A DNA stretch of 64,000 nt from Phytopseudomonas seleniipraecipitans (GCF_900102335.1 NZ_FNBM01000003.1:62001-126000); one strand, 5' to 3'; positions 50,377 to 59,532 are shown, counted from the first letter of the stretch. Notes: a model not told the origin generated them from the sequence alone. Numbers and translations are program-made.

Positions 50377-51389
50377 CAGTGGTACCCCTGATCCGGTGTG
50401 ACCTTGCCGCGGAACACGTAGTAGCTCCAGGCGGTGTAAACGAGGATGATCGGGATGATCAGCAACGCGCCGACCAGCGCGAAGCCCTGGCTTTGCGGCG
50501 GTGCGGCGGCCTGCCAGATGGTCAGCGAGCCGGGCACGATGTTCGGCCACAGGCTTATACCCAGGCCGCTGTAGCCGAGGAAGATCAGCGCCAGGGTCAG
50601 CACGAACGGCTTGCTGTTGTCGTAGTTGGCCACCGAGCGCAGCAGGTAGAAGAAGCTCGCCAGCACCAGCAGCGGCACCGGGGCGAACCAGAACAGGTTG
50701 GGCAGGGTGAACCAGCGCTCGGCGATGCTCGCCTGGGACAGCGGCGTCCACAGGCTGACGATGCCGATCACCGCCAGCAGGGCCAGCGCCAGCGGGCGGG
50801 CCATGTCGTGCATCTGTTGCTGCAGGCGGCCTTCGGTTTTCATGATCAGCCAGGTGCAGCCGAGCAGCGCGTAGGCGGCGATCAAGCCCAGGCCGCTGAA
50901 CAGCGGGAACGGCGCCAGCCAGTCCAGCGAGCCACCGGAAAACGCCCGCTCCTCGACCGGAATGCCTTCGATGAAGGCGCCGAGCGCCACGCCCTGGAAG
51001 AAGGTCGCCGCCACCGAGCCGCCGATAAAGGCTTTGTCCCAGATATGCCGCTTGTGGTCGCGTGCCTTGAAGCGGAACTCGAAGGCCACGCCGCGGAACA
51101 CCAGCCCCAGCAGCATGAAGATCAACGGCAGGTACAGCGCGCTGAGCACCACCGAATAGGCCAGCGGGAACGCTGCGAACAGCCCGGCGCCGCCGAGCAC
51201 CAGCCAGGTTTCGTTGCCGTCCCAGACCGGCGCCACGGTGTTCATCATGATGTCGCGCTCGCCCTTGTCCGGCACGAACGGGAAGAGGATGCCGATGCCC
51301 AGGTCGAAGCCGTCCATGATCACGTACATCATCACGCCAAAGACGATGATCACCGCCCAGATGATCGAGAGATCGATACCCATGGTCAT
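50376..51389 (-). CDS. cioB: Cyanide-insensitive quinol oxidase subunit II (CioB/CydB)
   Basis: A 337-residue, mainly hydrophobic subunit II of a bd-type terminal oxidase. The N-terminus IDLSIIWAVIIVFGVMMYVIMDGFDLGIGIL and the WDGNETWLVLGGAG motif mark the family. The length (337) fits CioB better than E. coli CydB (379). It overlaps cioA by 4 bases and the DUF2474 gene by one base. Confidence 0.93.
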   Translation of the reverse strand: MTMGIDLSIIWAVIIVFGVMMYVIMDGFDLGIGILFPFVPDKGERDIMMNTVAPVWDGNETWLVLGGAGLFAAFPLAYSVVLSALYLPLIFMLLGLVFRGVAFEFRFKARDHKRHIWDKAFIGGSVAATFFQGVALGAFIEGIPVEERAFSGGSLDWLAPFPLFSGLGLIAAYALLGCTWLIMKTEGRLQQQMHDMARPLALALLAVIGIVSLWTPLSQASIAERWFTLPNLFWFAPVPLLVLASFFYLLRSVANYDNSKPFVLTLALIFLGYSGLGISLWPNIVPGSLTIWQAAAPPQSQGFALVGALLIIPIILVYTAWSYYVFRGKVTPDQGYH

Positions 51390-52831
51390 GCCCTCCCTTC
51401 TGTGTTTTCACCACCGTGGTCACTGTCGTGCGTCCCCTCCTTGGGTGCAGACAGCGGCCGCGCGGGCGTATGCCGAGTGCCCGGCCCGCCTTCGTGCTGA
51501 TGGTCACCTTCGCCGGTGACCGGGCCTTTGCGCACCAGGCGCATCACGTAGCTCATGCCGGCGCCGAACACCGCGAAGTAGATGACCACGAAGAGCACCA
51601 GGGTCAGGCCCAGCTGCCCGGCGCTGTGCGCCGACACCCCGTCGGCGGTGCGCATGATCCCGTAGACCACCCACGGCTGGCGGCCGATCTCGGTGGTGAA
51701 CCAGCCGGCGAGGATGGCGATCAGCCCAGAGGGCCCCATCCACAGGCAGAAGTACAGAAACGCCCGCGACTCGAAGAGCCCGCCGCGCCAGCGCAGCCAC
51801 AAACTCCACAGGCCGGTGAGGATCATCAGCATGCCCATGGCGACCATGATGCGGAATGACCAGAAGATGATGGTCGAGTTGGGCCGGTCTTCCTTGGCGA
51901 ACTCCTTGAGCGCCGGCACTTGCTTGTCCAGGCTGTGGGTGAGAATCAGGCTGCCCAGGTAGGGCACCTCCACCTTGAAGCGGGTTTCCTCACGCTCCAT
52001 GTCCGGCCAGCCGAACAGGATCAACGGGGTTGGCTCACCGGAGCTGTTGTCCCAGTGGCCTTCGATGCCGGCGATCTTCGCGGGCTGGTGCTCAAGGGTG
52101 TTGATGCCATGGAAGTCGCCGATCACCGCCTGCACCGGCGCGACCAGCAAGGCCATCCACAGCGCCATGGAGAACATCTTGCGCATTGCAGGCGTGTTGC
52201 GGCCACGCAGCAGGTGCCAAGCCGCCGAGGCGCCGACGAAGAACGCGGTGGCGAGGAACGCGGCGGTGGCCATGTGCGCCAGGCGGTACGGGAACGAAGG
52301 GTTGAACACCACGGCGAACCAGTCCACCGGGATCACCCGGCCGTCGACAATCTCGAAACCCTGGGGCGTCTGCATCCAGCTGTTGGAGGCGAGAATCCAG
52401 AAGGTCGAGATCAGCGTGCCAACCGCCACCATGATCGTCGAGAAGAAGTGCAGCCCCGGCCCGACGCGGTTCCAGCCGAACAGCATGACGCCCAGGAAGC
52501 CCGCTTCGAGGAAGAACGCGGTAAGCACCTCGTAAGCCAGCAGCGGCCCGGTCACCGAGCCGGCGAAATCCGAGAAGGCGCTCCAGTTGGTACCGAACTG
52601 GTAGGCCATCACCAGGCCGGAGACCACGCCCATGCCGAAGTTGACCGCGAAGATCTTCGCCCAGAAGTGGTAGAGGTCGCGGTACACCGTTTGCCCGGTT
52701 TTCAGCCACAGGCCTTCGAGCACCGCCAGGTAACTCGCCAGGCCGATGGTGATGGCCGGAAAGATGATGTGGAAGGAAATGGTGAAGGCGAACTGGATGC
52801 GCGCAAGATCCAAAGCCTCTAGGCCGAACAT
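51386..52831 (-). CDS. cioA: Cyanide-insensitive quinol oxidase subunit I (CioA/CydA)
   Basis: Heme-bearing subunit I, 481 residues. ATG 52831 follows GAGGA by 7 bases and gives MFGLEALDLARIQFAFTISFH with the N-terminal heme-ligand histidine (His21). The conserved GRQPWVVYG and the quinol-binding region are present with a short Q-loop, typical of CIO. Genes for CIO oxidases serve low-oxygen or cyanide-tolerant respiration. An ANR-type box lies 80-93 bases upstream. Confidence 0.93.
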   Translation of the reverse strand: MFGLEALDLARIQFAFTISFHIIFPAITIGLASYLAVLEGLWLKTGQTVYRDLYHFWAKIFAVNFGMGVVSGLVMAYQFGTNWSAFSDFAGSVTGPLLAYEVLTAFFLEAGFLGVMLFGWNRVGPGLHFFSTIMVAVGTLISTFWILASNSWMQTPQGFEIVDGRVIPVDWFAVVFNPSFPYRLAHMATAAFLATAFFVGASAAWHLLRGRNTPAMRKMFSMALWMALLVAPVQAVIGDFHGINTLEHQPAKIAGIEGHWDNSSGEPTPLILFGWPDMEREETRFKVEVPYLGSLILTHSLDKQVPALKEFAKEDRPNSTIIFWSFRIMVAMGMLMILTGLWSLWLRWRGGLFESRAFLYFCLWMGPSGLIAILAGWFTTEIGRQPWVVYGIMRTADGVSAHSAGQLGLTLVLFVVIYFAVFGAGMSYVMRLVRKGPVTGEGDHQHEGGPGTRHTPARPLSAPKEGTHDSDHGGENTEGRA

Positions 52832-53144
52832 GTAGGCGTCCTCATCAGGTTTGTCGTTGACCGACTTCTGGTTGTCTGCAACGGCTCGAGCAGGTCCGGC
52901 AAATGCCGCCTTGACCTGGATCAACCGCTCTGCAGAAGACTACGCCCCACCGCGCGTCTTGCCGCCGTGGTGGGTTGCCGCGCGACAGGCCGTCACGTGC
53001 GGCGTTCTGACTTAGTTCCATGAGCCTGGTCGCTGTGCGGACTATCGGACGAAGGGAAGACGTGGCTTATCCTGCGCGGCGGCCGTCCTATCCGGCGCTG
53101 CCTGCTACAACCGCTGCCAGCTGTTCCCATGGAGATTCCCGATA
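52832..53144. other. Divergent intergenic region cioA / TonB receptor
   Basis: This 313-base region holds the ANR-like box at 52911-52924 on the cioA side. I looked for a cobalamin or other riboswitch ahead of the TonB-dependent receptor and for a Fur box, and saw neither. GGAG at 53131-53134 is a rather distant ribosome site for the receptor ATG at 53145. Confidence 0.5.
52911..52924. promoter_or_regulatory. ANR/FNR-type box upstream of cioA
   Basis: TTGACCTGGATCAA matches the consensus TTGAT-N4-ATCAA at nine of ten defined bases. It lies 80-93 bases ahead of the cioA start. In P. aeruginosa the cio operon is repressed by ANR under low oxygen. Confidence 0.6.
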
Positions 53145-55307
53145 ATGCGTTCCCTGCCCCCCTTTGCCCTGCGCCCGTGCCACCTGCTGGCAGCCAGCCT
53201 GCTGACCTGTGCGGCGCTTCCCGTCGCCCATGCCCAGACCACACCGGGCGCCCTTCAACTGGACGGCATACGGGTATCCGACCAGCCGCTGACCGAACAG
53301 CAGGCGGCCGAGGAGCAGCTCAAGCGGGTACCGGGCGGCACCAACCTGGTTGATCTGCAGCGCGTCGAAGAAGGCCGCGTGGCTGGCGATCAGGATGTAT
53401 TGGCCTACCAGCCGGGCGTGTATGCGCAATCGCCCGGCAACGAGGGCATCAAGATTGCCATCCGCGGCTCGGGCATCAACCGCGGCACCGGCTCCCACGC
53501 CTCCGGTAACCACATCATGCTCGACGGTCTGCCGTTGACCGGTTCGGGCGGCACGCCCTATGAGTTGCTGGAGCCGCTGTGGCTGAGCCGCGCCGAAGTG
53601 CTGCGCGGCGCCAATGGTTTCGACAAGGGCTCGCTGGCCCTGGGTGGCGCCATCGACTACATCACCCGCACCGGCCGTGATGCCGACAAGTTGCAACTGC
53701 GCTATGAAGCCGGCAGCCACGGTTACCAGAAACGCAGCATCAGCTCCGGCCAGGTGCTGGGCGACTTCGATTACTACATCAATGTTACCGACAGCCGTTA
53801 CGACGGTTATCAGGATCATTCGTCGGGCAAAGGCCAGGGCGTTGCCGCCAACGTCGGCTATCGCCTCAACGAGAACCTGGAAACGCGCTTCTACCTGCGC
53901 TACCGGGAGACCGAACACGAAGTACCAGGCCGCCTGAGCAAGGCACAGATCGAGCACGATCCACGGGCAGCCGCCGCCAACAACCTGCGCATCGACGCGC
54001 ACCGTGACCAACCTGGCAGCACCTGGCTGGCCAACAAGACCACCTGGCAGATCGATGACGATTCCACCCTGGTGGCCGGCCTGGCTTATCACCATTACCC
54101 GATGGATATCGTCGAAAACAGCTCGCCCAACGGCAACACCTACCGGGTGCGCGTGGACTACAGCGATGTCAGCGGCACCCTGAACTACACCCGTCGCCAC
54201 AGCCTGTTCGGGCTCGACAGCACCACCACCGTCGGCTTTCGCAGCACCACCAACCTGCCGAGCAGCAAGTCCAAGGAAAATGCAGCGCTACCGATCAGTG
54301 TCGGTGGCACCGATTACCCGGCCGGCACCCTGATGCGCGCTTACGAGCACCTGGGTTCGGACAACGTGCTGCACATCGGCAACGAAACCGAACTGGCGCC
54401 CGATCTGTGGCTGACCAGCGGCCTGGCGTTGATCTACACGCGCCGTGAAGTACAGGTGACCTGGCCGGCCACCGACGACAAGCTTAGCGAACATACGTGG
54501 GACTACGCGCCGCGCATCGGCCTGCGCTACCAACTCAACCCGGACGTACAGCTGTACGGCAATATCAGCCGCTCGGTCGAGCCGCCTCACGCCTGGTCGA
54601 TGCTCTGGAGTTCGCCGCTGCGCTTCCCGAACAGCAATCAGCCCTACAGCGCTCGCCAGCGCGCGCCGATCTCGCTGGACAATCAGACGGCTACGACCTT
54701 TGAAATCGGCGGCCGTGGCGACTCCGTGCTGGGCCAGTGGGATCTCGCTTACTACTACTCGCTGGTGCGCAACGAATTGCTGACGGTGGAAATCACTCCT
54801 GGGATTCCTCCCTCTGAGGCCAACGCCAGCCCGACCATCCACCAGGGCATCGAACTGGGCCTCGACAGCCCGCTGTGGAACGGCGGTGCGGCGGGCGCCC
54901 TGGCCCTGCGCCAGGCCTACACCTTCAGCGACTTCCACTACCGCGACGACGATGCCTTCGGCGACAACCGTCTGCCGGGCCTGCCGCGCCATTACTACCA
55001 GGCCGAGCTGCGCTACGACCACCCGAGCGGCTTCTACGCCGGGCTCAACAGCCAGTACGCCTCCAAGGTCGCGGTGGATTACGCCAACTCCTACTACGCC
55101 GACGCGTACGCGATCTTCGGTGCGACCTTTGGGTACGCCTCGCCGAAAGACGACTGGCAGACCTGGCTGGACCTGCGCAACCTGACCGACAAACGCTACG
55201 CCGCCACCGTCACGCCGGGCTACAACGACAACGGCGCCGACGTTGCCCGCTCGACGCCGGGTGAGGGCTTCGGGGCGTTCGTCGGCGTGTCGTACAGCTT
55301 CAATTGA
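53145..55307 (+). CDS. TonB-dependent outer membrane receptor
   Basis: A 720-residue receptor: signal peptide (about 1-30, ending VAHAQ), plug domain with the family pattern IAIRGSGINRG, MLDGLPLTGSGG and VLRGANGFDKGSLALGGAIDYITRTG, then a 22-stranded barrel ending in the outer-membrane signature VSYSFN. It lacks the N-terminal signalling (STN) domain, so it does not work through the FecR protein next door. The ligand is unknown; ferric siderophore or another metal chelate is likely. Its end converges on the second receptor. Confidence 0.85.
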   Translation: MRSLPPFALRPCHLLAASLLTCAALPVAHAQTTPGALQLDGIRVSDQPLTEQQAAEEQLKRVPGGTNLVDLQRVEEGRVAGDQDVLAYQPGVYAQSPGNEGIKIAIRGSGINRGTGSHASGNHIMLDGLPLTGSGGTPYELLEPLWLSRAEVLRGANGFDKGSLALGGAIDYITRTGRDADKLQLRYEAGSHGYQKRSISSGQVLGDFDYYINVTDSRYDGYQDHSSGKGQGVAANVGYRLNENLETRFYLRYRETEHEVPGRLSKAQIEHDPRAAAANNLRIDAHRDQPGSTWLANKTTWQIDDDSTLVAGLAYHHYPMDIVENSSPNGNTYRVRVDYSDVSGTLNYTRRHSLFGLDSTTTVGFRSTTNLPSSKSKENAALPISVGGTDYPAGTLMRAYEHLGSDNVLHIGNETELAPDLWLTSGLALIYTRREVQVTWPATDDKLSEHTWDYAPRIGLRYQLNPDVQLYGNISRSVEPPHAWSMLWSSPLRFPNSNQPYSARQRAPISLDNQTATTFEIGGRGDSVLGQWDLAYYYSLVRNELLTVEITPGIPPSEANASPTIHQGIELGLDSPLWNGGAAGALALRQAYTFSDFHYRDDDAFGDNRLPGLPRHYYQAELRYDHPSGFYAGLNSQYASKVAVDYANSYYADAYAIFGATFGYASPKDDWQTWLDLRNLTDKRYAATVTPGYNDNGADVARSTPGEGFGAFVGVSYSFN

Positions 55308-55324
55308 GCCCGGCGCCCTACCCA

Positions 55325-55359
55325 GTAGCCTGGGTCGAGCGCAGCGACACCCGGGAGCG
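55325..55359 (+). repeat. Intergenic repeat, family A
   Basis: GTAGCCTGGGTCGAGCGCAG followed by CGACACCCGGGAGCG. It sits between the convergent ends of the two TonB receptor genes. Confidence 0.75.
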
Positions 55360-55411
55360 TTTCCCGCATAGCGCGACGCTTCACTAGGCGCCGCGCTATG
55401 CGTTGGGTTGA

Positions 55412-57814
55412 TCAGAAATCCAGGGTGGCCGATACCTTCAACGTACGCGGCTCGCCCTGAGTCAGATAACCGCCATTGGTGGACGCCCAGTAGGCCTTGT
55501 CGGCAACGTTTTCGAGGCCGGCGCGCAAGGTCAGCTGGCGCTCTTCATCCAATTTCAGGGCGTAGCGGGCACCCAGGTCCACGCGGGTCCAGGCGGGGAT
55601 GCTCAGGGTGTTGGCGGTGTCGTAGTACTGCCCGCCGGTACGCAGTAGCAGGCCGTTGAAACTCAGGCCGGCAACGCCAGGCACGTCCCAGTCAGCGCCC
55701 ACGTTGTACTGAAACTCGGGCACGCCAACGGCGCGGTTACCATCATTGGCGCCATTGGCCGTACCGCTGAGTTCGGTGTCCATCAGCGTCGCGCCCGCCA
55801 GCACGCGTAGCCCGGGAAGTGGCTCGCCAAACAGGTTGAGTTCCACACCGCGGTTACGCTGCTGGGCGTCCACGCTGAAGGCGCCGTTCTGGGTCACGCC
55901 CTGCGGCTGTTCGATCCGGTACACGCCAAGGCTGCCGCCAAAGGTGCCCCAGTCCAGTTTGACGCCGGCCTCGATCTGCTTGGTGCGATAGGGCGCGAAC
56001 ATCGTTCCGCGGTTGCTGGCGGCAGCCGGCGCAGTCGGCCCCTGCTGCAGAGACTCGATGCGGTTGGCATACAGCGACACGACATCGGTCGCCTTGAACA
56101 CCAGGCCGTAAGCAGGCGTGGTGATGCTGTCCTGGTAGTTGGCGGTGCGAGCGCCGGTGCCCGCGCTCCAGGCATCCGCGCCGATGGATTGGCGGCGCAG
56201 CCCCAGCGTCACCAGCAGCCGGTCATCGAAAAAACCCAGCGTGTCGGAAACGGCCACACTGCGAGTGATCACCTTGGCGGTCTTGCGCGGGTCGTGTAGA
56301 TCGCCACTGACGCTGGCGACCGGTTCGCGCACCGGTTGCGGATCATAAAGATTGCCGGGCACACGGTTGTTGACTGGGGTCGTTGATGTCGATTCAAAAG
56401 CGTTGCGCCGCTCTTGCCAAAGCCCATTCATGGAAACGTTAAGCTGATGGCTCACCGGACCGGTCTGCAGGTTGCCACGCAGGCCAGCCACGCTGCTGAA
56501 AGTTTCCTGATCGAGGGGCGAATACAGCCGGCCAACCTGACCGCGGCCATCCGGTGATGCCACGTACACCGAGGAATACACACCGTTCTCACGCGTGTAT
56601 TTGCCGCCACCAGCCAGGTACGCCGTCCAGTTTTCACCCAGGTCGTATTCGGCGTTGAACATGCCGTAGGTGTCTTCCAGCTGCGACCAACTCCAGGGCT
56701 GCGAATAGTTGGCGTCGGAGTCAGGCACCTTGGGCACCTTGCCGCCCAACCCGTCCGTGGTCAGGTAGACCACCGAGCGGCCTTCGTTGATGCGCTGTTT
56801 CTGGTAGCCGAAATCAGTCGACAGGCGCAGACGCTCGCCGCGGTAGTCCAGGCCGACGGTGGCCAGGCTGAAGTGCGAATGCTCGCCGTCGACGGCCGAT
56901 TCACCGTCGCGCTTGGCCACATTGACGCGGGCCCCGAAACGGTTGTCTTCGCCGAAACGGCGGCCAAGGTCGACATGGCCGCCAGTGCGCGAGTCGCTGG
57001 CGTAGTCCAGTGTGATGCTGCGGTTGGGCGTGTCCTCGGCCCGCTTGGAAACCACGTTGATGGCCCCTCCCACCCCGCTACCACCTGGCGCGACACCATT
57101 GAGAAAGGCGTTGGCGCCCTTGAAAACCTCAACGCGTTCTACTGCTTCGGTGGAGATGATCTGCCGCGGCAAAATGCCGTACAGGCCGTTGAAAGCAATA
57201 TCGTCGGTGTACAGCTGAAAGCCGCGCACCACGAATACCTGGGAGAAATTACCGAAACCATTGGACTGGCGAATCGCCGGGTCGCTGGCCAGCACCTCGC
57301 CGAGGCTGCGCGCCTGGCGGTTCTCGATCAGTTCGTTGGTATAACTGGCGGCGCTGAACGGCACGTCCTGCATATCCTGATTGCCCAGCATGCCGATGCG
57401 CGCACCGCGGGCGACCTGGCCACCGGCGTATTCCACCGGCAGGTCGAGGCGCCCCTCGGCCTGGCCGTTGACGGTGGTGGCATCGAGCTGCAGTGAAGTC
57501 GCGTCGCCGCTGAGTGGCACCAGACTGACCGTGCCGTCGGTGCCGATCAGGTAGCTCAGGCCACTGCCCTGCAACAGCCGCTGAAGGCCTTCGGCAACCG
57601 AATAGTCACCCTGCAGCGCCGGCGCCTGACGGTCGCCTTCGGTCAGGCTGGCGTCGTAGAGCAGGCGTACATTGGCCTGCTCGGCGAAATCGGTGAGCGC
57701 CACGTCGAGGCGCTGGGCCGGAAGGTCGAACTCCACTGCCGACGCGCTGGCGGCGGCGAGCAACAGGTGGGCGGCAGCCAGTGCCTGGAAAAGAGGAGAA
57801 CGCGTCATACGCAT
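55412..57814 (-). CDS. Siderophore TonB receptor with N-terminal signalling domain (FpvA/FhuE type)
   Basis: An 800-residue ferric-siderophore transducer. A signal peptide precedes an STN domain (about residues 27-105, FDLPAQRLDVALTDFAEQAN and following), then a plug (RGFQLYTDDIAFNG, GSGVGGAINVVSKR) and a barrel ending SATLDF. The STN domain contacts FecR-type regulators, and the fecR and fecI genes lie immediately upstream on the same strand. This forms a complete cell-surface signalling unit. Start ATG 57814 follows AGGA by 7 bases. Confidence 0.88.
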   Translation of the reverse strand: MRMTRSPLFQALAAAHLLLAAASASAVEFDLPAQRLDVALTDFAEQANVRLLYDASLTEGDRQAPALQGDYSVAEGLQRLLQGSGLSYLIGTDGTVSLVPLSGDATSLQLDATTVNGQAEGRLDLPVEYAGGQVARGARIGMLGNQDMQDVPFSAASYTNELIENRQARSLGEVLASDPAIRQSNGFGNFSQVFVVRGFQLYTDDIAFNGLYGILPRQIISTEAVERVEVFKGANAFLNGVAPGGSGVGGAINVVSKRAEDTPNRSITLDYASDSRTGGHVDLGRRFGEDNRFGARVNVAKRDGESAVDGEHSHFSLATVGLDYRGERLRLSTDFGYQKQRINEGRSVVYLTTDGLGGKVPKVPDSDANYSQPWSWSQLEDTYGMFNAEYDLGENWTAYLAGGGKYTRENGVYSSVYVASPDGRGQVGRLYSPLDQETFSSVAGLRGNLQTGPVSHQLNVSMNGLWQERRNAFESTSTTPVNNRVPGNLYDPQPVREPVASVSGDLHDPRKTAKVITRSVAVSDTLGFFDDRLLVTLGLRRQSIGADAWSAGTGARTANYQDSITTPAYGLVFKATDVVSLYANRIESLQQGPTAPAAASNRGTMFAPYRTKQIEAGVKLDWGTFGGSLGVYRIEQPQGVTQNGAFSVDAQQRNRGVELNLFGEPLPGLRVLAGATLMDTELSGTANGANDGNRAVGVPEFQYNVGADWDVPGVAGLSFNGLLLRTGGQYYDTANTLSIPAWTRVDLGARYALKLDEERQLTLRAGLENVADKAYWASTNGGYLTQGEPRTLKVSATLDF

Positions 57815-57902
57815 GCGGGTGTCCTGTTCTGCGAAGGTTCATGCGAAAAAGTCGCATTTGCAGAAACGGAAGACGAAACAGCCAGGCACTTCTGAACCGC
57901 CA

Positions 57903-57920
57903 ATGAAAACTATTTTTCAT
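57903..57920. promoter_or_regulatory. Inverted repeat upstream of the siderophore receptor
   Basis: ATGAAAA and TTTTCAT around CTAT form a perfect 7-base inverted repeat in the 136-base gap between fecR and the receptor gene. It resembles the Fur-like box ahead of the sigma factor but has one extra base, so Fur binding is uncertain. Confidence 0.35.
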
Positions 57921-57950
57921 CGCGCGCGCTTCAGAGGCGCGCAAAGCCGC

Positions 57951-58895
57951 TCAACTGCGGCTGACCAGCAGCAGACCAGGCAGGCGCACGAGCCGCACCG
58001 GCAGGTTGCTTTCGATGGCACGCAGCACCGCCTGCGGGTCATCGTGGGCGAATACGCCAGTCACCTTGAGGTCGCGCACACTCTGGTCGAGAAAGATCAC
58101 CCGCTGGCGCTGGCTGCGCTCCAGCTCAGTGAACACCTCGCTCAGCGGTTGCGCGCGAAACACCAGCTTGCCACGCTGCCAGGCCAGTTGCTGACGGGCA
58201 TCGAGGGCTTGTAGCGGCTGCAAGCGCTCGCCGCTCCAGCGCACCTGCTGGCTGGCACCGACCAACAGCGGCGGCGCCTGGGCATCGCTGGCCTGCACCT
58301 GCCCTTCGGTCACTGCAAGCAAGACGTCCTGGCCGTCGTAGTCGACATCGAACCGCGTGCCGGTGACGCGAATGCGCGCCGGGCCGGCCTCGACGAAAAA
58401 AGGCCGCGTGGAATCTTTGGCCACCTGGAAGTCCGCTTCGCCGCGGTACAAACGAATCTCCCGGCGGCCCTCGCTGATCGTCCAGTCCAGCGCGGTCGCG
58501 CCGTTGAGGGTGAGGATGGAGCCGTCTTCCAGTTCGACGCTGCGTATCTCGCCCGGCGCGGTGGCGAAGTCGGCGTTCCAGCTCATCCACGCGCCCTGCG
58601 GCAGCCAAAGCGCCAGCACCAACAGCGCGGCGCTCGCCAGCGGCACGGCCCAGCGCAATGATCGTCGCCGACGCAGCGGGCGCACTTGCGCAGCGGCTGG
58701 TTCGCTGGCCGGTTGTTCACCCAGCTGCCCAAGCAACGCCCACAACCGCTCCACGTCCATGGCGGCCTGCTCGTGCGCAGGCGAGGTGCAACGCCAGGCA
58801 CTGGCGGCGGCGCGATCAGCGGCAGTGGCGCGGCCGGAATGCAGCAGCACGTGCCATTCCCTGGCCTGGGCGAGAAGCGACGAATCGGCGGTCAC
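57951..58895 (-). CDS. FecR-family anti-sigma regulator
   Basis: Inner-membrane protein that relays the receptor signal to the ECF sigma factor. The preferred start is GTG 58895, overlapping the sigma factor stop by 4 bases, giving 314 residues. A cytoplasmic N-terminal domain (DUF4880-like, about 1-75) is followed by one membrane helix (about 90-108) and the periplasmic FecR domain (EIRSVELEDGSILTLNGATAL). The C-terminus carries an STN-like fold that contacts the receptor. Confidence 0.88.
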   Translation of the reverse strand: MTADSSLLAQAREWHVLLHSGRATAADRAAASAWRCTSPAHEQAAMDVERLWALLGQLGEQPASEPAAAQVRPLRRRRSLRWAVPLASAALLVLALWLPQGAWMSWNADFATAPGEIRSVELEDGSILTLNGATALDWTISEGRREIRLYRGEADFQVAKDSTRPFFVEAGPARIRVTGTRFDVDYDGQDVLLAVTEGQVQASDAQAPPLLVGASQQVRWSGERLQPLQALDARQQLAWQRGKLVFRAQPLSEVFTELERSQRQRVIFLDQSVRDLKVTGVFAHDDPQAVLRAIESNLPVRLVRLPGLLLVSRS

Positions 58896-59395
58896 GGCAT
58901 CACATCCATTTTTTGCTGACACTGCTCCAGGGCCTTGAGGATATAGCGCCCGGCCATGCTTTCGGAGACGCCGAGACGCAGGCCGATTTCCTTCTGGGTC
59001 AGGCCCTCGAGGCGGTTCCACAACAGGGCCTGACGCAGGTGGGGTGGCAGATCCTGAAGAATATCCTGCAGGCGGGCAAGCTGTTGGCCGCCTTCGACGA
59101 TCTGTTCGGGCCCTGGCTGATCCGACTCCAGTTCGACCGACACGCTTTCCTGCACCGGCCGCGCCTGCTGCTGGCGCCGGTGGTCGATGATCAGGTTACG
59201 GGCGATGCGGTAGAGAAACGCGCGCAGGTTCTCCACATCGCCGCTGCCACGACGCTGAAAGCGCAGCCAGGTTTCCTGGCGCAGGTCAGCGGCCAGCTCG
59301 TCGCACTTCACCTGGCGGGTAAAGAAGCGCAGCAGCTCACCGGCATGGCGCTGAAACTGGCCGTCCTGGGCATCGGAGTCGTGGGGCGGACGCAC
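58892..59395 (-). CDS. ECF sigma factor, FecI/iron-starvation type
   Basis: A 167-residue extracytoplasmic-function sigma factor. Region 2 contains DELAADLRQETWLRFQRR and LRAFLYRIARNLIIDHRRQ; region 4 has the helix-turn-helix GLTQKEIGLRLGVSESMAGRYI. The start used is GTG 59395; no better-placed ATG is in frame. It heads the sigma-fecR-receptor cluster and is preceded by a Fur-like box, so it should be produced under iron starvation. Confidence 0.88.
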   Translation of the reverse strand: MRPPHDSDAQDGQFQRHAGELLRFFTRQVKCDELAADLRQETWLRFQRRGSGDVENLRAFLYRIARNLIIDHRRQQQARPVQESVSVELESDQPGPEQIVEGGQQLARLQDILQDLPPHLRQALLWNRLEGLTQKEIGLRLGVSESMAGRYILKALEQCQQKMDVMP

Positions 59396-59440
59396 TCGAG
59401 AAATCTCGTGCAGGGGAACGGGTTGCGAACATATCGCCGC

Positions 59441-59455
59441 TGATAACTATTTTCA
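59441..59455. promoter_or_regulatory. Fur-like box upstream of the ECF sigma factor
   Basis: Read on the minus strand, TGAAAATAGTTATCA matches the 7-1-7 Fur consensus TGATAAT-N-ATTATCA at 12 of 14 positions. It lies 46-60 bases before the sigma factor start. Confidence 0.6.
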
Positions 59456-59491
59456 ACAAAAGGCGACCGCCAACCGCTTGCATGAGCGCTG

Positions 59492-59526
59492 GGGCACCGG
59501 GCGCCGCATCCAGGCGCCCGGTGCCC
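59492..59526 (-). other. Long perfect hairpin after the TRAP operon
   Basis: The 14-base arms (GGGCACCGGGCGCC at 59492-59505 and its complement at 59513-59526) enclose a 7-base loop just beyond the dctM stop. There is no T-run on either strand, so it may protect the mRNA 3' end or act with another factor rather than be an intrinsic terminator. Confidence 0.6.
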
Positions 59527-59532
59527 AACGGC

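Noticed and set aside
50379..51500. Long plus-strand open frame opposite cioB
   Set aside because: It is antisense to clear cioB sequence, rich in Gln/His/Arg from third-position GC bias, with no family motifs.
50230..51507. Extended 425-codon reading of the small DUF2474 gene
   Set aside because: The upstream part is an out-of-frame reading of cioB; only the last 48 codons from ATG 50376 look like a real protein.
52984..53144. Possible cobalamin or other riboswitch upstream of the TonB receptor
   Set aside because: No B12-box or other conserved aptamer core is visible; only ordinary GC-rich sequence.
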